This document shows, piece by piece, positions 53,413-62,035 of a DNA stretch of 64,000 nt. Numbering within the stretch: the first letter of the stretch is position 1; the number at the start of each line of letters is the position of its first letter. Location: positions 231,976-295,975 of the forward strand of contig NZ_KB903834.1 in NCBI RefSeq assembly GCF_000379825.1. Direction: 5' to 3'. The DNA is from Longispora albida DSM 44784. GTDB lineage: Bacteria > Actinomycetota > Actinomycetes > Mycobacteriales > Micromonosporaceae. The notes beneath the pieces are model-generated. The model saw only the letters and a list, made by a program, of their open reading frames with translations. It ran no database searches and was not told the DNA's origin. Made by a program: the position numbers and the translations under genes.

Positions 53413-53529
53413 GTGTCTCCTCGCCAGCCTAGCTATAGATCGAGTCGGGCTGACGCTACTGAACGCTTGGTCTACACAAAGCCACCGGCAGATTGCGGTT
53501 GCGTCTCAGCGATCGTGCCTCGTGGACGA

Positions 53530-54927
53530 TCAGGCACCAGCGGCGCGTGCGAGAGTGGCTAGCGCGACCCCCGCCTTGTCCGGGAACAACGGCGGCGAGA
53601 AGTGGTATCCCTGCGCGGCGGTGCAGCCCATGCCGATCAGCGCCTGCCGCTGCTCGGCGGTCTCCACGCCCTCGGCGACGACCCTCAGCCCGAGCGCCCG
53701 GCCCAGGTCCACAGTGGTCTTCACGATCGCCGCCGCCTCCGGCGAGACCCCCATCTTCGAGACGAAGGCCCGGTCGACCTTCACCTCGTCCACCTGGAAC
53801 CTGGTCAGCAGGGTCAGCGAGGAGTAACCGGTGCCGAAGTCGTCGACGGCGATCCGCACGCCCAGCTCACGCAGCCCGGCGAGCACCTGGTCGATGATCG
53901 GCGACTCGTCCAGCATCACGGTCTCGGTGATCTCCAGGACCAGCATCCCGGCCGGGACGCCGTGCCTGCGCAGCGACTCGGCCACCACGCCTGGCAGGTC
54001 CGGCTCCAGCAGGTTCCGCGCCGACAGGTTCACCGCGACCGGCACGATCAGGCCGCTGGCCGCCCACTCCGAGGTGATCCGCAGAGCGAGATCCAGGATG
54101 TACCGGGAGAACGGCCCCACCAGGTCACTGTGCTCCACGACCTCGATGAAGGCGTCGGGAGCCAGCAGCCCACGGCTCGGGTGCTGCCAGCGGACCAGGG
54201 CCTCGGCTCCTATCGGCGCGCCGGTCGCCAGCTCGACGGCCGGCTGGAGCGCCAGCACGAGCTGGTCCTCGACGAGCAGCGCCTGCCGGAGCTCGGCGAG
54301 CATCGTGACCCGCTCCGGGCCGCTCAGCCCCTTGCCGTGCCCCGGGTCACCGGTGTGGTGCAGCACGTCGATCAGTTCCCGGAGCCGCCGGTGCGCCGCG
54401 ACGTTCAGCAGGGCGGCGCCGAGCGTACCGGCGTAGGCCGACAGGGCCAGGTCCTCCCGTTCGGACATCGGCCCCGGGGTGCGCAGCCACAGCCGCAGCT
54501 CGCCGATCCGGTGGTCGCCGACCCGGAGCTGGCGGGAGAAGCCGCGCCCACGCGGGCCGGGCTGGCCTGAGGCGTAGACCCGCTCCGTACCACCGCCGGC
54601 CCGGATCGCGATCTCCACACGTTCCGGCGCGAACAGCCGGCCGAGGCTGTGCAGGGCCGCGTCCACGACCTCGCGCTCGTCCAGCCGGAGCAGCCGGTGC
54701 GGCGCGGTGGCCAGCTCGCGCCAGATCCGGCGCTCCTCGAGAATCCGCAGCCAGTACCGGTAGCCCTGGACGGCCAGCCACAGCACCGGCACGGCTGCCA
54801 GCAGCAGCCGCAGCCACACTGGCCAGGCCGCGAGGCTCAGCCCGAGTACGGCAGCCGGTGCGGCGCAGCCGGTGAGCAGCCAGCGGCGACCCAACGCCAA
54901 CCCCCTCGCACAGCGAGCAGGGACCAC
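53530..54927 (-). CDS. Membrane-anchored EAL-domain c-di-GMP phosphodiesterase
   Basis: The 465-residue protein has two N-terminal membrane helices (about 10-55), a GAF-like sensory region (about 75-185; SLGRLFAPERVEIAIRAGGG) and an EAL domain (about 205-455). No GGDEF domain is present. EAL residues for catalysis are kept: GAEALVRW, VAVNLSARNL, LEITETVMLD, IAVDDFGTGYSSL, VKVDRAFV and VVAEGVET, so it should hydrolyse c-di-GMP. The start GTG (54927) lies in the stem of a small hairpin (54919-54941), which could limit translation; TTG starts a few codons later are possible. Confidence 0.93.
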   Translation of the reverse strand: MVPARCARGLALGRRWLLTGCAAPAAVLGLSLAAWPVWLRLLLAAVPVLWLAVQGYRYWLRILEERRIWRELATAPHRLLRLDEREVVDAALHSLGRLFAPERVEIAIRAGGGTERVYASGQPGPRGRGFSRQLRVGDHRIGELRLWLRTPGPMSEREDLALSAYAGTLGAALLNVAAHRRLRELIDVLHHTGDPGHGKGLSGPERVTMLAELRQALLVEDQLVLALQPAVELATGAPIGAEALVRWQHPSRGLLAPDAFIEVVEHSDLVGPFSRYILDLALRITSEWAASGLIVPVAVNLSARNLLEPDLPGVVAESLRRHGVPAGMLVLEITETVMLDESPIIDQVLAGLRELGVRIAVDDFGTGYSSLTLLTRFQVDEVKVDRAFVSKMGVSPEAAAIVKTTVDLGRALGLRVVAEGVETAEQRQALIGMGCTAAQGYHFSPPLFPDKAGVALATLARAAGA

Positions 54928-55077
54928 CTCTTGGTGGCCCCCGAACGGCCCTCGCAGTGCACGGCAGGCCGTAAGAGAAGGTTATGGGAGATGCGTTGGC
55001 CGCAACAGTCCCAAATGTGCGCTACTCGATCTACACCCGGTAGTCAAGCACCGGTGCTCACCCCGCGTTATCGCCCA

Positions 55078-55260
55078 TTACTGGCGCGGTTTCGTGTCGA
55101 ACCGCTCCGGCAGCTTGCGCAGGTGCTTGTTCATGCTGCGGATCAGGAAGTACGTCGCGACGCCCAGCAGCACGATGAGCAGCAGGGCGAGCGGCCCGGC
55201 GAGGCCGGGGCCCCGGGTGTCGCCGAAATTGTTTGTCGCCAGGAACTCGAGCATGGCCAT
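55078..55260 (-). CDS. Small membrane protein next to mca
   Basis: The 60-residue protein has one membrane helix (GPLALLLIVLLGVATYFLIR) followed by a basic tail (NKHLRKLPERFDTKPRQ), so the N-terminus is probably outside. Its ATG overlaps the mca stop by one base (TGATG), and a small membrane gene follows mca in other actinobacteria (Rv1083 after Rv1082, as I recall). The function is unknown, but the conserved pairing suggests a role linked to mycothiol conjugate handling. Confidence 0.8.
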   Translation of the reverse strand: MAMLEFLATNNFGDTRGPGLAGPLALLLIVLLGVATYFLIRSMNKHLRKLPERFDTKPRQ

Positions 55261-56141
55261 CACCGTACTCCAGAGAAAAGGTCACTCTCCGGCAGCTCTG
55301 TTGGCACGTTGGCCCGGACGAGCTGGTAGTCCTCCGTCGGCCACACCCGGCCCTGGAGGTCCAGCGGCACGGCGAACCAGCGGCCGTCCGGGTCGACCTG
55401 GGTGGCGTGCGCCCGCAGCGCGTCGTCGCGGACCCCGAAGAACTCGGCGCACTCGACCTGCGTGGTGATCCGGCTGCCCTTGTCCTTGTCCTCGGGGAAC
55501 CACTGGAGCCAGTCGGTGTACGGGCCCTCCTCGCCGGCCTCGATCATCGCGTCGTTGAGCGCGACGAGCTTCGCCCGCGGGTGCGACATGTTGTAGTACA
55601 GCTTCGCCGGGGTCCAGGGCTCGCCGGCCTCGGGGAACTTCTCCGGGTCACCGGCGGCGTCGAAGGCCACCATCGAGATCCGGTGGGTCATGATGTGGTC
55701 GGGATGCGGGTACCCGCCGTCCTCGTCGTACGTGGTCACCACGTGCGGGCGGAACTCCCGGATCAGCTTCACCAGCGGCTCGGCCGCCACCTCGGGGTCC
55801 ACCAGGCCGAAGCAGCCTTCCGGCAGCGCCGGGCGGTCGACCTCCTCGGCCTCCAGGTACCCGTCGGGCAGCCCGGAGTCGACGAAGCCCAGCCACTCCT
55901 GCCGGATGCCGAGGATCTCCCGGGCGGTGTCCATCTCCGCCCGCCGGATCTCGGTGATGTTCTCCCAGACCTCCGGGCGGTCCAGCTTCGGGTTGAGCAC
56001 GCTGCCGCGCTCGCCACCGGTACAGGTCACGACCAGGACGTCCACGCCCTCTTTGACATACTTGGCCATGACAGCCGCGCCTTTGCTCGACTCGTCATCG
56101 GGGTGGGCGTGTACTGCCATCATGCGGAGCCGCTCGGCCAC
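55260..56141 (-). CDS. mca: Mycothiol S-conjugate amidase
   Basis: Mca cleaves mycothiol S-conjugates to glucosaminyl inositol and an N-acetylcysteine conjugate (mercapturic acid), detoxifying electrophiles and antibiotics. The 293-residue protein has the zinc motif AVHAHPDDES (His-x-x-Asp-Asp), the long insert QEWLGFVDSGLPDGYLE typical of Mca rather than MshB, TTYDEDGGYPHPDH with the third zinc ligand, and HATQVDPDGRWFAVPLD near the end. GTG 56141 follows AGGAGTG at 5 bases. This gene shows the organism makes mycothiol. Confidence 0.95.
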   Translation of the reverse strand: MAERLRMMAVHAHPDDESSKGAAVMAKYVKEGVDVLVVTCTGGERGSVLNPKLDRPEVWENITEIRRAEMDTAREILGIRQEWLGFVDSGLPDGYLEAEEVDRPALPEGCFGLVDPEVAAEPLVKLIREFRPHVVTTYDEDGGYPHPDHIMTHRISMVAFDAAGDPEKFPEAGEPWTPAKLYYNMSHPRAKLVALNDAMIEAGEEGPYTDWLQWFPEDKDKGSRITTQVECAEFFGVRDDALRAHATQVDPDGRWFAVPLDLQGRVWPTEDYQLVRANVPTELPESDLFSGVR

Positions 56142-56228
56142 CGGAACACTCCTGTAGTAAGGGTCGGAGGATACTTTTGATTCTGCTGCGACGATCCTGA
56201 TACCGACAACACCGGAGCCTGACATCTC

Positions 56229-56639
56229 GTGAGCGAGACAAGCGACACACTTTTCCCGCCTGACCGGTACGGCAGGCGCCGCTCGCCCCGCCGGGCCCCG
56301 CGCTGGGTGGTCCCCGTCATCGCCGGGCTGGTGGTGGCCGGCGGCGTGGCTGTCGCCCTCCAGTTGCAGGGCATGTACGGCACGAAGGAATTCTCCGCCA
56401 CGCTCAAGGCCTACCGCGATATTACGGACAGTCAGGTTGTCATCGACTTTGTCGTGGACAAGCCGGACGGCAAGCCGGGCGTGTGCGTGGTGCGGGCGCG
56501 CAACCGGGCAGGTGCCGAGGTCGGCCGGGCGAACGTGCCCATCAGGGCCGAGGGGAAGCGGGTCGAGGTCCGCTACACACTGTCGACCTCCGGACTCCCC
56601 GTCAGCGGCGAGACCGTGGGCTGCGCGGCGCAGCGCTGA
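56229..56639 (+). CDS. DUF4307 membrane protein
   Basis: The 136-residue protein has a basic cytosolic N-terminus (FPPDRYGRRRSPRRAPR), one membrane helix (VVPVIAGLVVAGGVAVALQL) and an extracytoplasmic DUF4307 domain (FSATLKAYRDITDSQVVIDF, GKPGVCVVRARNRAGAEVGR). The family is actinobacterial, of unknown role, and typically lies between mca and greA, as here. The start is GTG 56229. It is divergent from mca and followed after 57 bases by greA in the same direction. Confidence 0.88.
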   Translation: MSETSDTLFPPDRYGRRRSPRRAPRWVVPVIAGLVVAGGVAVALQLQGMYGTKEFSATLKAYRDITDSQVVIDFVVDKPDGKPGVCVVRARNRAGAEVGRANVPIRAEGKRVEVRYTLSTSGLPVSGETVGCAAQR

Positions 56640-56696
56640 TATTCTCGTAGTTTCGTTTTCTGCAACCTGCGCACCCGCAGGGCTGAAGGAGTCGCC

Positions 56697-57191
56697 GTGC
56701 CCAGCACTGACAGCAAAGCCACGTGGCTGTCCCAGGAGGCGTACGACAAGCTCCAGGAGGAGCTCGACCGGCGGATCGCCGAGCGCCCGGCAATGGCGGC
56801 CGAGATCAACGCCCGCCGCGAGGAGGGCGACCTCAAGGAGAACGGCGGATACCACGCCGCCCGCGAGGAGCAGGGCAAGGCCGAGGCCCGGATCCGCTAC
56901 CTCCAGGAGTTCCTCCGCACCTCCCAGGTGGGTGAGGCCCCGGTCAGCGAGGTCGTCGCGCCCGGCACCGTGGTGACGATCCAGTTCGACGACGACCCCG
57001 AGGACACCGAGACCTTCCTGCTCGGCTCGCGGGAGATCGCCGCCACGACCGACCTCAAGGTGTACAGCCCCGAGTCGGCCCTGGGTGCCGCGATCCTCGG
57101 CCACGCGGCCGGCGACAAGGTCACCTACACGGCCCCGACCGGCGCCGAGATCTCCGTCGTCGTGGTGTCCTTCGAGCCCTTCACGGGCTGA
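56697..57191 (+). CDS. greA: Transcription elongation factor GreA
   Basis: GreA rescues backtracked RNA polymerase by stimulating cleavage of the nascent RNA. The 164-residue protein has the N-terminal coiled coil (WLSQEAYDKLQEELDRRIAE, NARREEGDLKENGGYHAARE), whose tip acidic residues (EGDLKEN) reach the active site, and the C-terminal FKBP-like domain (GTVVTIQFDDDPEDTETFLL, SALGAAILGHAAGDKVTYTA). The start is GTG 56697. A strong terminator lies 17 bases after the stop. Confidence 0.96.
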   Translation: MPSTDSKATWLSQEAYDKLQEELDRRIAERPAMAAEINARREEGDLKENGGYHAAREEQGKAEARIRYLQEFLRTSQVGEAPVSEVVAPGTVVTIQFDDDPEDTETFLLGSREIAATTDLKVYSPESALGAAILGHAAGDKVTYTAPTGAEISVVVVSFEPFTG

Positions 57192-57207
57192 GTTTCCCTT
57201 TTCGTTC

Positions 57208-57245
57208 TCCGGTGCCGTGCCCTTCGGGTACGGCACCGGAGCTTT
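57208..57245 (+). terminator. Terminator after greA
   Basis: A 15-base stem TCCGGTGCCGTGCCC / GGGTACGGCACCGGA (one G-T pair) with a TTC loop, followed by GCTTTTGG. One of the few here with a T-rich tail. Confidence 0.85.
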
Positions 57246-57292
57246 TGGCCCTAGACCCAGCCGATCTCGTCCTGGCGGGGCTTCTCATGTAC

Positions 57293-58504
57293 TCAGTCGA
57301 ACTCGACCGTGTGGCCGGCGGCGCGCAGTGCGCCGACCAGGCGTTCCGAGTGCTCGTTGCCCCGGGTCTCGACGGACAGCGCCACGGCGACCTCTCCGAG
57401 GGCGAGGCGGGCGTCGTAGCGCTGGTGGGCGACGTCGAGGACGTTCGCGCCCTGCTCGGCGATGAGGGCCAGGAGGCTGGCGAGGGTGCCGGGGCGGTCG
57501 GTGCAGCGGACCTTGAAGCGCTGGTACCGTCCGGCGGCCGCCAGGCCGTGCTCCAGCACCCGCAGCAGCAGGAGCGGGTCGATGTTGCCGCCGGAGAGCA
57601 CGGCCACGGCCGGCGTCTCCACCTGCGTGACCTCCGCCATCAGCGCCGCCACGCCGACCAGCCCGGCCGGCTCGGCGAGCAGCTTGTTGCGTTCGAGGAC
57701 GGCGAGCATGGCCCGGGAGATGTCCTCGTCCGTCACGGTGATGACGTCGTCGACCAGTGCCGCGATGTGCTGGAACGTGACCTCGCCGGGGATGCCGACC
57801 GCGATGCCGTCCGCGATCGTCGCGTACTCCTTGAGTTTCACCGGGTGCCCGGCCGCCAGGGACGGCGGGACGGCCGCAGCGCCCTCGGCCTGCACGCCGA
57901 TCACCCGGATGTCCGGCCGGAGTGCCTTGGCCACGACCGCCATCCCGGAGACCAGGCCGCCGCCGCCGATCCCGGCCAGGATCGTCTTCACGTCCGGGCA
58001 CTGTTCGAGGATCTCCAGCGCGACCGTGCCCTGGCCCGCGATCACGTCCGGGTGGTCGAAGGGGTGGATGAACACGGCACCGGTGTCCGCGGCGAACTGC
58101 TTCGCCGCCGCCAGGGCCTCCTCCACGTTGGCCCCGGAGAGCTGGACCTCCGCGCCGTACCCTTTGGTCGCCGCGACCTTGGGCAGTGGCGCCCCGGTCG
58201 GCATGAAGACCGTGGACTTCGCGCCGAGCGTGGTGGCTGCGAGGGCCACGCCCTGAGCGTGGTTGCCCGCGCTGGCCGCGACGACGCCCCTGGCCCGCTC
58301 GGCGGCCGACAGCCGGGCGATCCGCACGTACGCGCCGCGCACCTTGTACGCCCCGGCGCGCTGGAGGTTCTCGCACTTCAGCCAGACCGGCCCGCCCAGC
58401 TGGGCCGACAGGGTGCGGGACTGTTCCAGTGGCGTGTTGCGGACGACGCCGTGCAGGAGCTCACGGGCGGCCAGCACATCGTCGAGCGTGACCAGGTCAG
58501 ACAT
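57293..58504 (-). CDS. ilvA: Threonine ammonia-lyase (dehydratase) with C-terminal ACT domain
   Basis: IlvA deaminates threonine to 2-oxobutyrate with PLP, feeding isoleucine synthesis or catabolism. The 403-residue protein has the PLP lysine in RAGAYKVRGAYV (family usually SFKxRGA), the phosphate-binding ILAGIGGGGLVSG, SAGNHAQGVALAA and VLSGGNIDPLLL. A single ACT-like regulatory domain follows (about 325-403, FKVRCTDRPGTLASLLALIA). Length fits the 400-residue actinobacterial and biodegradative type rather than the 500-residue form with two ACT-like domains. A small membrane gene ends four bases upstream of its start on the same strand. Confidence 0.93.
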   Translation of the reverse strand: MSDLVTLDDVLAARELLHGVVRNTPLEQSRTLSAQLGGPVWLKCENLQRAGAYKVRGAYVRIARLSAAERARGVVAASAGNHAQGVALAATTLGAKSTVFMPTGAPLPKVAATKGYGAEVQLSGANVEEALAAAKQFAADTGAVFIHPFDHPDVIAGQGTVALEILEQCPDVKTILAGIGGGGLVSGMAVVAKALRPDIRVIGVQAEGAAAVPPSLAAGHPVKLKEYATIADGIAVGIPGEVTFQHIAALVDDVITVTDEDISRAMLAVLERNKLLAEPAGLVGVAALMAEVTQVETPAVAVLSGGNIDPLLLLRVLEHGLAAAGRYQRFKVRCTDRPGTLASLLALIAEQGANVLDVAHQRYDARLALGEVAVALSVETRGNEHSERLVGALRAAGHTVEFD

Positions 58505-58508
58505 GCCG

Positions 58509-58694
58509 TCATCGTCGCACCCGCGCGGCCGGGGGCCGAGGCGGGACCCGGCGCGCCGGACCCGGTCCTTTCCGGCCCGGCGTTCGGAGCCAGGCGCGCT
58601 GGCGGTGGCTCATCTGGTGGGCGGTGATCCCCCGGACGGCGACCACGCAGAGCACCGCCGGCAGGAGCAGCAGCAGGAACGGGACGAGCTGCAT
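58509..58694 (-). CDS. Small membrane protein ahead of ilvA
   Basis: This protein of about 61 residues has one hydrophobic helix (MQLVPFLLLLLPAVLCVVAV) and a long Arg/Pro-rich tail (RKGPGPARRVPPRPPAARVR). I recognise no family. An in-frame ATG at 58745 would extend it, but that lies only 12 bases from the divergent gene's ATG, so 58694 is preferred. It ends four bases before ilvA and may be co-transcribed with it. Confidence 0.5.
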   Translation of the reverse strand: MQLVPFLLLLLPAVLCVVAVRGITAHQMSHRQRAWLRTPGRKGPGPARRVPPRPPAARVRR

Positions 58695-58756
58695 GCCCAG
58701 GTCGTACCCGGCGGCTTCCGCCTCGCAACACCCCCAAATAGTCATAGACTCCCGCT

Positions 58757-59290
58757 ATGGGGACATTCTTCAAGTTGCTGCACGTGCTCGCGGCCGTCCT
58801 GGTCATGGGCACCCTGGCACTGGCCCCCCTCATGGGCCTCCGCGCCCTGATGGGCCAGGATCTGGGCCGGCTGCGGGACGCGGCGAAGCAGACCTGGCTG
58901 TTCGGGCTCGGCTCGCTGCTCGTCGCGGCGCTCGGCGGGCTCACACTCACCCAGACGGACGGGTACACGTCCAAGACCCCGTGGGTGATCATTTCGATGA
59001 CCCTGTTCGTGGTGGACCTGCTCGTCGTGTTCTTCTGGGCCAGGCCGGCCCTCGGCAAGGCGATCAGGCTCGCCGAGGCCGGGGCGTTCGACGGCGTCAC
59101 GCCCTGGGTACGCGAAATGGATAGCGAGTCCGAGACCCCGAGCGAGCTGATGACCGCGACCACCTCCGATGTGGAGGCCAAAGCCAAGCTGGACTCCGCG
59201 GCCGGCCGGATCGGCGCGGCAGGTGGCGTGAACCTGCTGCTCATCGTCCTGATCGTCGTGATGATGGTGGTCAAGCCGTTCGGCACGTGA
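58757..59290 (+). CDS. DUF2269-like integral membrane protein
   Basis: The 177-residue protein has four hydrophobic helices (about 5-27, 46-64, 76-96 and 152-173). A conserved-looking opening TFFKLLHVLAAVLVMGTLAL, whose His-8 is typical of DUF2269 and related small b-type-like membrane proteins, starts the first helix. The loop between helices 3 and 4 is acidic and Ser/Thr rich (REMDSESETPSELMTATTSD). Function is unknown. ATG 58757 has no ribosome site in the ten bases upstream, so a leaderless transcript is likely. Confidence 0.78.
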   Translation: MGTFFKLLHVLAAVLVMGTLALAPLMGLRALMGQDLGRLRDAAKQTWLFGLGSLLVAALGGLTLTQTDGYTSKTPWVIISMTLFVVDLLVVFFWARPALGKAIRLAEAGAFDGVTPWVREMDSESETPSELMTATTSDVEAKAKLDSAAGRIGAAGGVNLLLIVLIVVMMVVKPFGT

Positions 59291-59400
59291 TCACGCCGTA
59301 TGGCCCGGGTGCGCCATTCCATCGACAGAACGTGATCTGTCCGTGATACACGTGCCCTAAGGTCTTCCTCTGTTGCGTCACCAAACGGGGCAGAGGTGCG

Positions 59401-61941
59401 ATGAAAGCGCTCAGATTCTCGATGGTGGCTGCCGTTCTCGCTACTGGCCTGGCACCAGTTCCCGCATACGCGCAGTCAGCCGTCACACCATTTCTCTACG
59501 TCAGCAACACCGGCGTATGTTCGGACACTCCGGGCGGTGAAGCCGGCACCGAGGGCATGCCGTTCTGCACGATCCAGCGGGCAGCGGACGTGGTCCAGCC
59601 TGGACAGACGGTCCGCATCGCCCAGTCGTACAAGGTGTACCCGGGCGACTTCACCCTCACCAGGTCCGGGACTCCCGAGGCTCCGATCATTTTCGAGGCC
59701 GATCCGAAGTCCGGCGGCCAGCAGGTCAGGGTGCAGGTGATCGACAACGCGCCGGCCCTCGCGGCCGGGCTGCACGATGTGCGGCTGCGGAACTTCTGGA
59801 TCGAGCAGAAGGCCGGTCTCGGGCCGGCGCTCAGCTTCTCAGAGGTGAGCAACGTCGTCCTCGAGAGTTCCTTCGTGGACCTGCAGGTCCTCGTCTCCCA
59901 GTCCGCCGGTGTGCGTGTCGAGCGCAGTTACCTCGACCAGGGCATCCAGGTCAGCGGTGGCTCGGCGGACACGGTGCTGACCACGAACGTGATCAGGCGG
60001 GCCAAGTCCGACCTGCGGCCCACCGTCCTGCTCAAGGGCGCCGCCCGCACGACGGTCACCAGCAACACGGTGTCGAGCACGCCCGTGGCGGCCGGCGTGG
60101 TGGCCTCGCAGGACTCGACGTTCACCAACAACTACTTCCCGCCGGACTCGTTCGAGGTCAGCCGGCCGGTCGTGGAGGTCGACGCGGCGAGCGCCGCCAC
60201 CACCAAGGCCAGCTACAGCGGCTTCGGCACGGCGCTCAGCCCGCAGGTGCTCTACCGCTGGGCCGGTACGGACTACGCGACCGTCGCAGCCTTCCAGGCA
60301 GGCACCGGCCAGGGCGCGTCCGACGTCACCGAGAACGCGCCGGTTGACCAGTCCTTGCGCACGCGGGGCAGCAGCTACCTGCCGTACGAGCTGGTCGACT
60401 CCGCGAATCCCGACGCGCCGGGGCAGCTCGGCACCGACATCGCCGGCAACCCGCGCATCCGCAACCACAGCGCGCCGGCCGGGCGGCCCGCCATCCATGA
60501 CCGTGGCGCGTACGAGAACGTCCCGCTCTCGTACTCCAGCAGCATCGGCAACACGTACCTCGCGGCCACGCGGGAAATGCTGACGGTCGAGTGGAGTGGC
60601 CTCAGCTACTACGGGCAGTGGGGCTCGACGGACATCGTCGCCACGTACGAGTGGGGCGACGGCACGACGAGCAGTGTCACCACGCGACTGCCGTGGGTGG
60701 CCGCAGGCGAGTTCAAGGAGACGACGCTCAACGCCGCCAGGCACCGGTACCAGCTGCCGGGTACCTACCAGGTCAAGGTGTCCCTGACGGTTCCCGGCTG
60801 GCCGAAGGTGCTCGCCAGCTACACCATGGGCGCTGACGTCAACCCCGTCAACATGATCGCGCCGCACCTGACCGCCGCCTCCGACGCCGGCCAGGTGAAG
60901 GCCGACTTCAACGGTGACGGCCGCGACGACCTCGTGGTGTGGGAAGCGCAGGCGTGGCCCGATGCCGTCCCCGTCAACCCCAAGATCAAGCTGATGCTGG
61001 GCAAGGACGGCGGCTTCGAGGCACCGCAGGGCGACTCCACCTGGCAGGCCAGCGCGTACTGGCGTGGCCGGGTCAAGAGCCTGACGGCCGGCGACTACAA
61101 CGGCGACGGCAAGGCCGAGATGGGGCTCCTCGTCGAGCAGCCCAATGGCTACACGGCACTGCACACCCTGAGCTACAACACGACGACCCGCACGTTCGAC
61201 GGGCTGAAGCTCGCATGGGAGGCTCCGTACTGGGGCACCGGCACGAGGTTCGCGTCCACTGGGGACTTCAACGGCGACGGCAAGGCCGACCTGGCGCTGT
61301 ACTACCAGTACAGCGGGTCGCATGCCTCGATCTTCACCCTGAACGGCAGCGCTGACGGGACCCTCGGTTCCTTCAAGCAGCAGTGGGACGCTCCACTGTG
61401 GGGTACGGGCACGCAGTCCATGTCCGCCGGTGACTTCAACGGCGACGGCAGGTCCGACCTGGCGCTCTTCTACCACTACGGCGGCTCGCACGTCGCGGCG
61501 TTCACGCTGACCGCGGACGCGAACGGCACGATGGGCGGCCTGTACACCCGGTGGAACGCGCCGCAGTGGGGCTCTGCCACCAAGTTCGTCAAGGCCGGCA
61601 ACTTCACCGGCGACGCCAAGTCCGACCTGGCGCTCTTCTACGACTACGGCGACGGCCGGGTCACCGCGTTCAGCCTGACGGCCGGAGCGGACGGCGGCTT
61701 CACGGCGCTGGAGACGATCTGGAACGGCCCGTACTGGGGCAGCGGCACGAAGCACATCGCCGCCGGCAAGTACACGACCAGCACCGGCCGGTCCGACCTC
61801 GCCCTGCTCTACGACTACGGCAACATGGTCCAGACGCTCTTCGCGTTCACCCCGCAGCAGGCCGGAGGCTTCCAGGGGCCGCGCACGATGTGGTCACAGA
61901 ACCACATGGGCGCCAGCTACAAGGTGTTCCAGGTCCTCTAG
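59401..61941 (+). CDS. Secreted protein: right-handed beta-helix, PKD-like domain, FG-GAP/VCBS repeats
   Basis: The 846-residue protein has a signal peptide (about 1-25, ending PAYAQ). Residues about 30-380 look like a right-handed beta-helix of the pectate-lyase superfamily (PFCTIQRAADVVQPGQTVRI, VVLESSFVDLQVLVSQSAGV). Residues about 390-475 are PKD-like (YEWGDGTTSSVTT, RHRYQLPGTYQVKVSL). The rest is six repeats of about 55-60 residues with calcium-binding FNGDGxxDL cores: ADFNGDGRDDLVV, GDYNGDGKAEMGL, GDFNGDGKADLAL, GDFNGDGRSDLAL, GNFTGDAKSDLAL and GKYTTSTGRSDLAL, the last two degenerate. A carbohydrate- or surface-binding extracellular role is likely; no catalytic residues are identified. 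Confidence 0.88.
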   Translation: MKALRFSMVAAVLATGLAPVPAYAQSAVTPFLYVSNTGVCSDTPGGEAGTEGMPFCTIQRAADVVQPGQTVRIAQSYKVYPGDFTLTRSGTPEAPIIFEADPKSGGQQVRVQVIDNAPALAAGLHDVRLRNFWIEQKAGLGPALSFSEVSNVVLESSFVDLQVLVSQSAGVRVERSYLDQGIQVSGGSADTVLTTNVIRRAKSDLRPTVLLKGAARTTVTSNTVSSTPVAAGVVASQDSTFTNNYFPPDSFEVSRPVVEVDAASAATTKASYSGFGTALSPQVLYRWAGTDYATVAAFQAGTGQGASDVTENAPVDQSLRTRGSSYLPYELVDSANPDAPGQLGTDIAGNPRIRNHSAPAGRPAIHDRGAYENVPLSYSSSIGNTYLAATREMLTVEWSGLSYYGQWGSTDIVATYEWGDGTTSSVTTRLPWVAAGEFKETTLNAARHRYQLPGTYQVKVSLTVPGWPKVLASYTMGADVNPVNMIAPHLTAASDAGQVKADFNGDGRDDLVVWEAQAWPDAVPVNPKIKLMLGKDGGFEAPQGDSTWQASAYWRGRVKSLTAGDYNGDGKAEMGLLVEQPNGYTALHTLSYNTTTRTFDGLKLAWEAPYWGTGTRFASTGDFNGDGKADLALYYQYSGSHASIFTLNGSADGTLGSFKQQWDAPLWGTGTQSMSAGDFNGDGRSDLALFYHYGGSHVAAFTLTADANGTMGGLYTRWNAPQWGSATKFVKAGNFTGDAKSDLALFYDYGDGRVTAFSLTAGADGGFTALETIWNGPYWGSGTKHIAAGKYTTSTGRSDLALLYDYGNMVQTLFAFTPQQAGGFQGPRTMWSQNHMGASYKVFQVL

Positions 61942-61957
61942 GACCCCAGTTCCACAG

Positions 61958-61994
61958 AAAAGGGGTTCTGGTCCAGGCCAGAACCCCTTTTTTG
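61958..61994 (+). terminator. Classical terminator after the FG-GAP gene
   Basis: A 14-base stem AAAAGGGGTTCTGG / CCAGAACCCCTTTT with a 6-base loop, continuing into TTTG: the most canonical intrinsic terminator in the window. The A run allows some function for the convergent amidase gene. Confidence 0.92.
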
Positions 61995-62035
61995 TGTACC
62001 CGTCTCGTGCGTGCCCGTTGTCCGTGAACCGGAGG

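Noticed and set aside
58505-58756. T-box or leader attenuator for ilvA
   Set aside because: The space upstream of ilvA is filled by a small membrane gene; there is no specifier loop or run of Ile/Thr codons.
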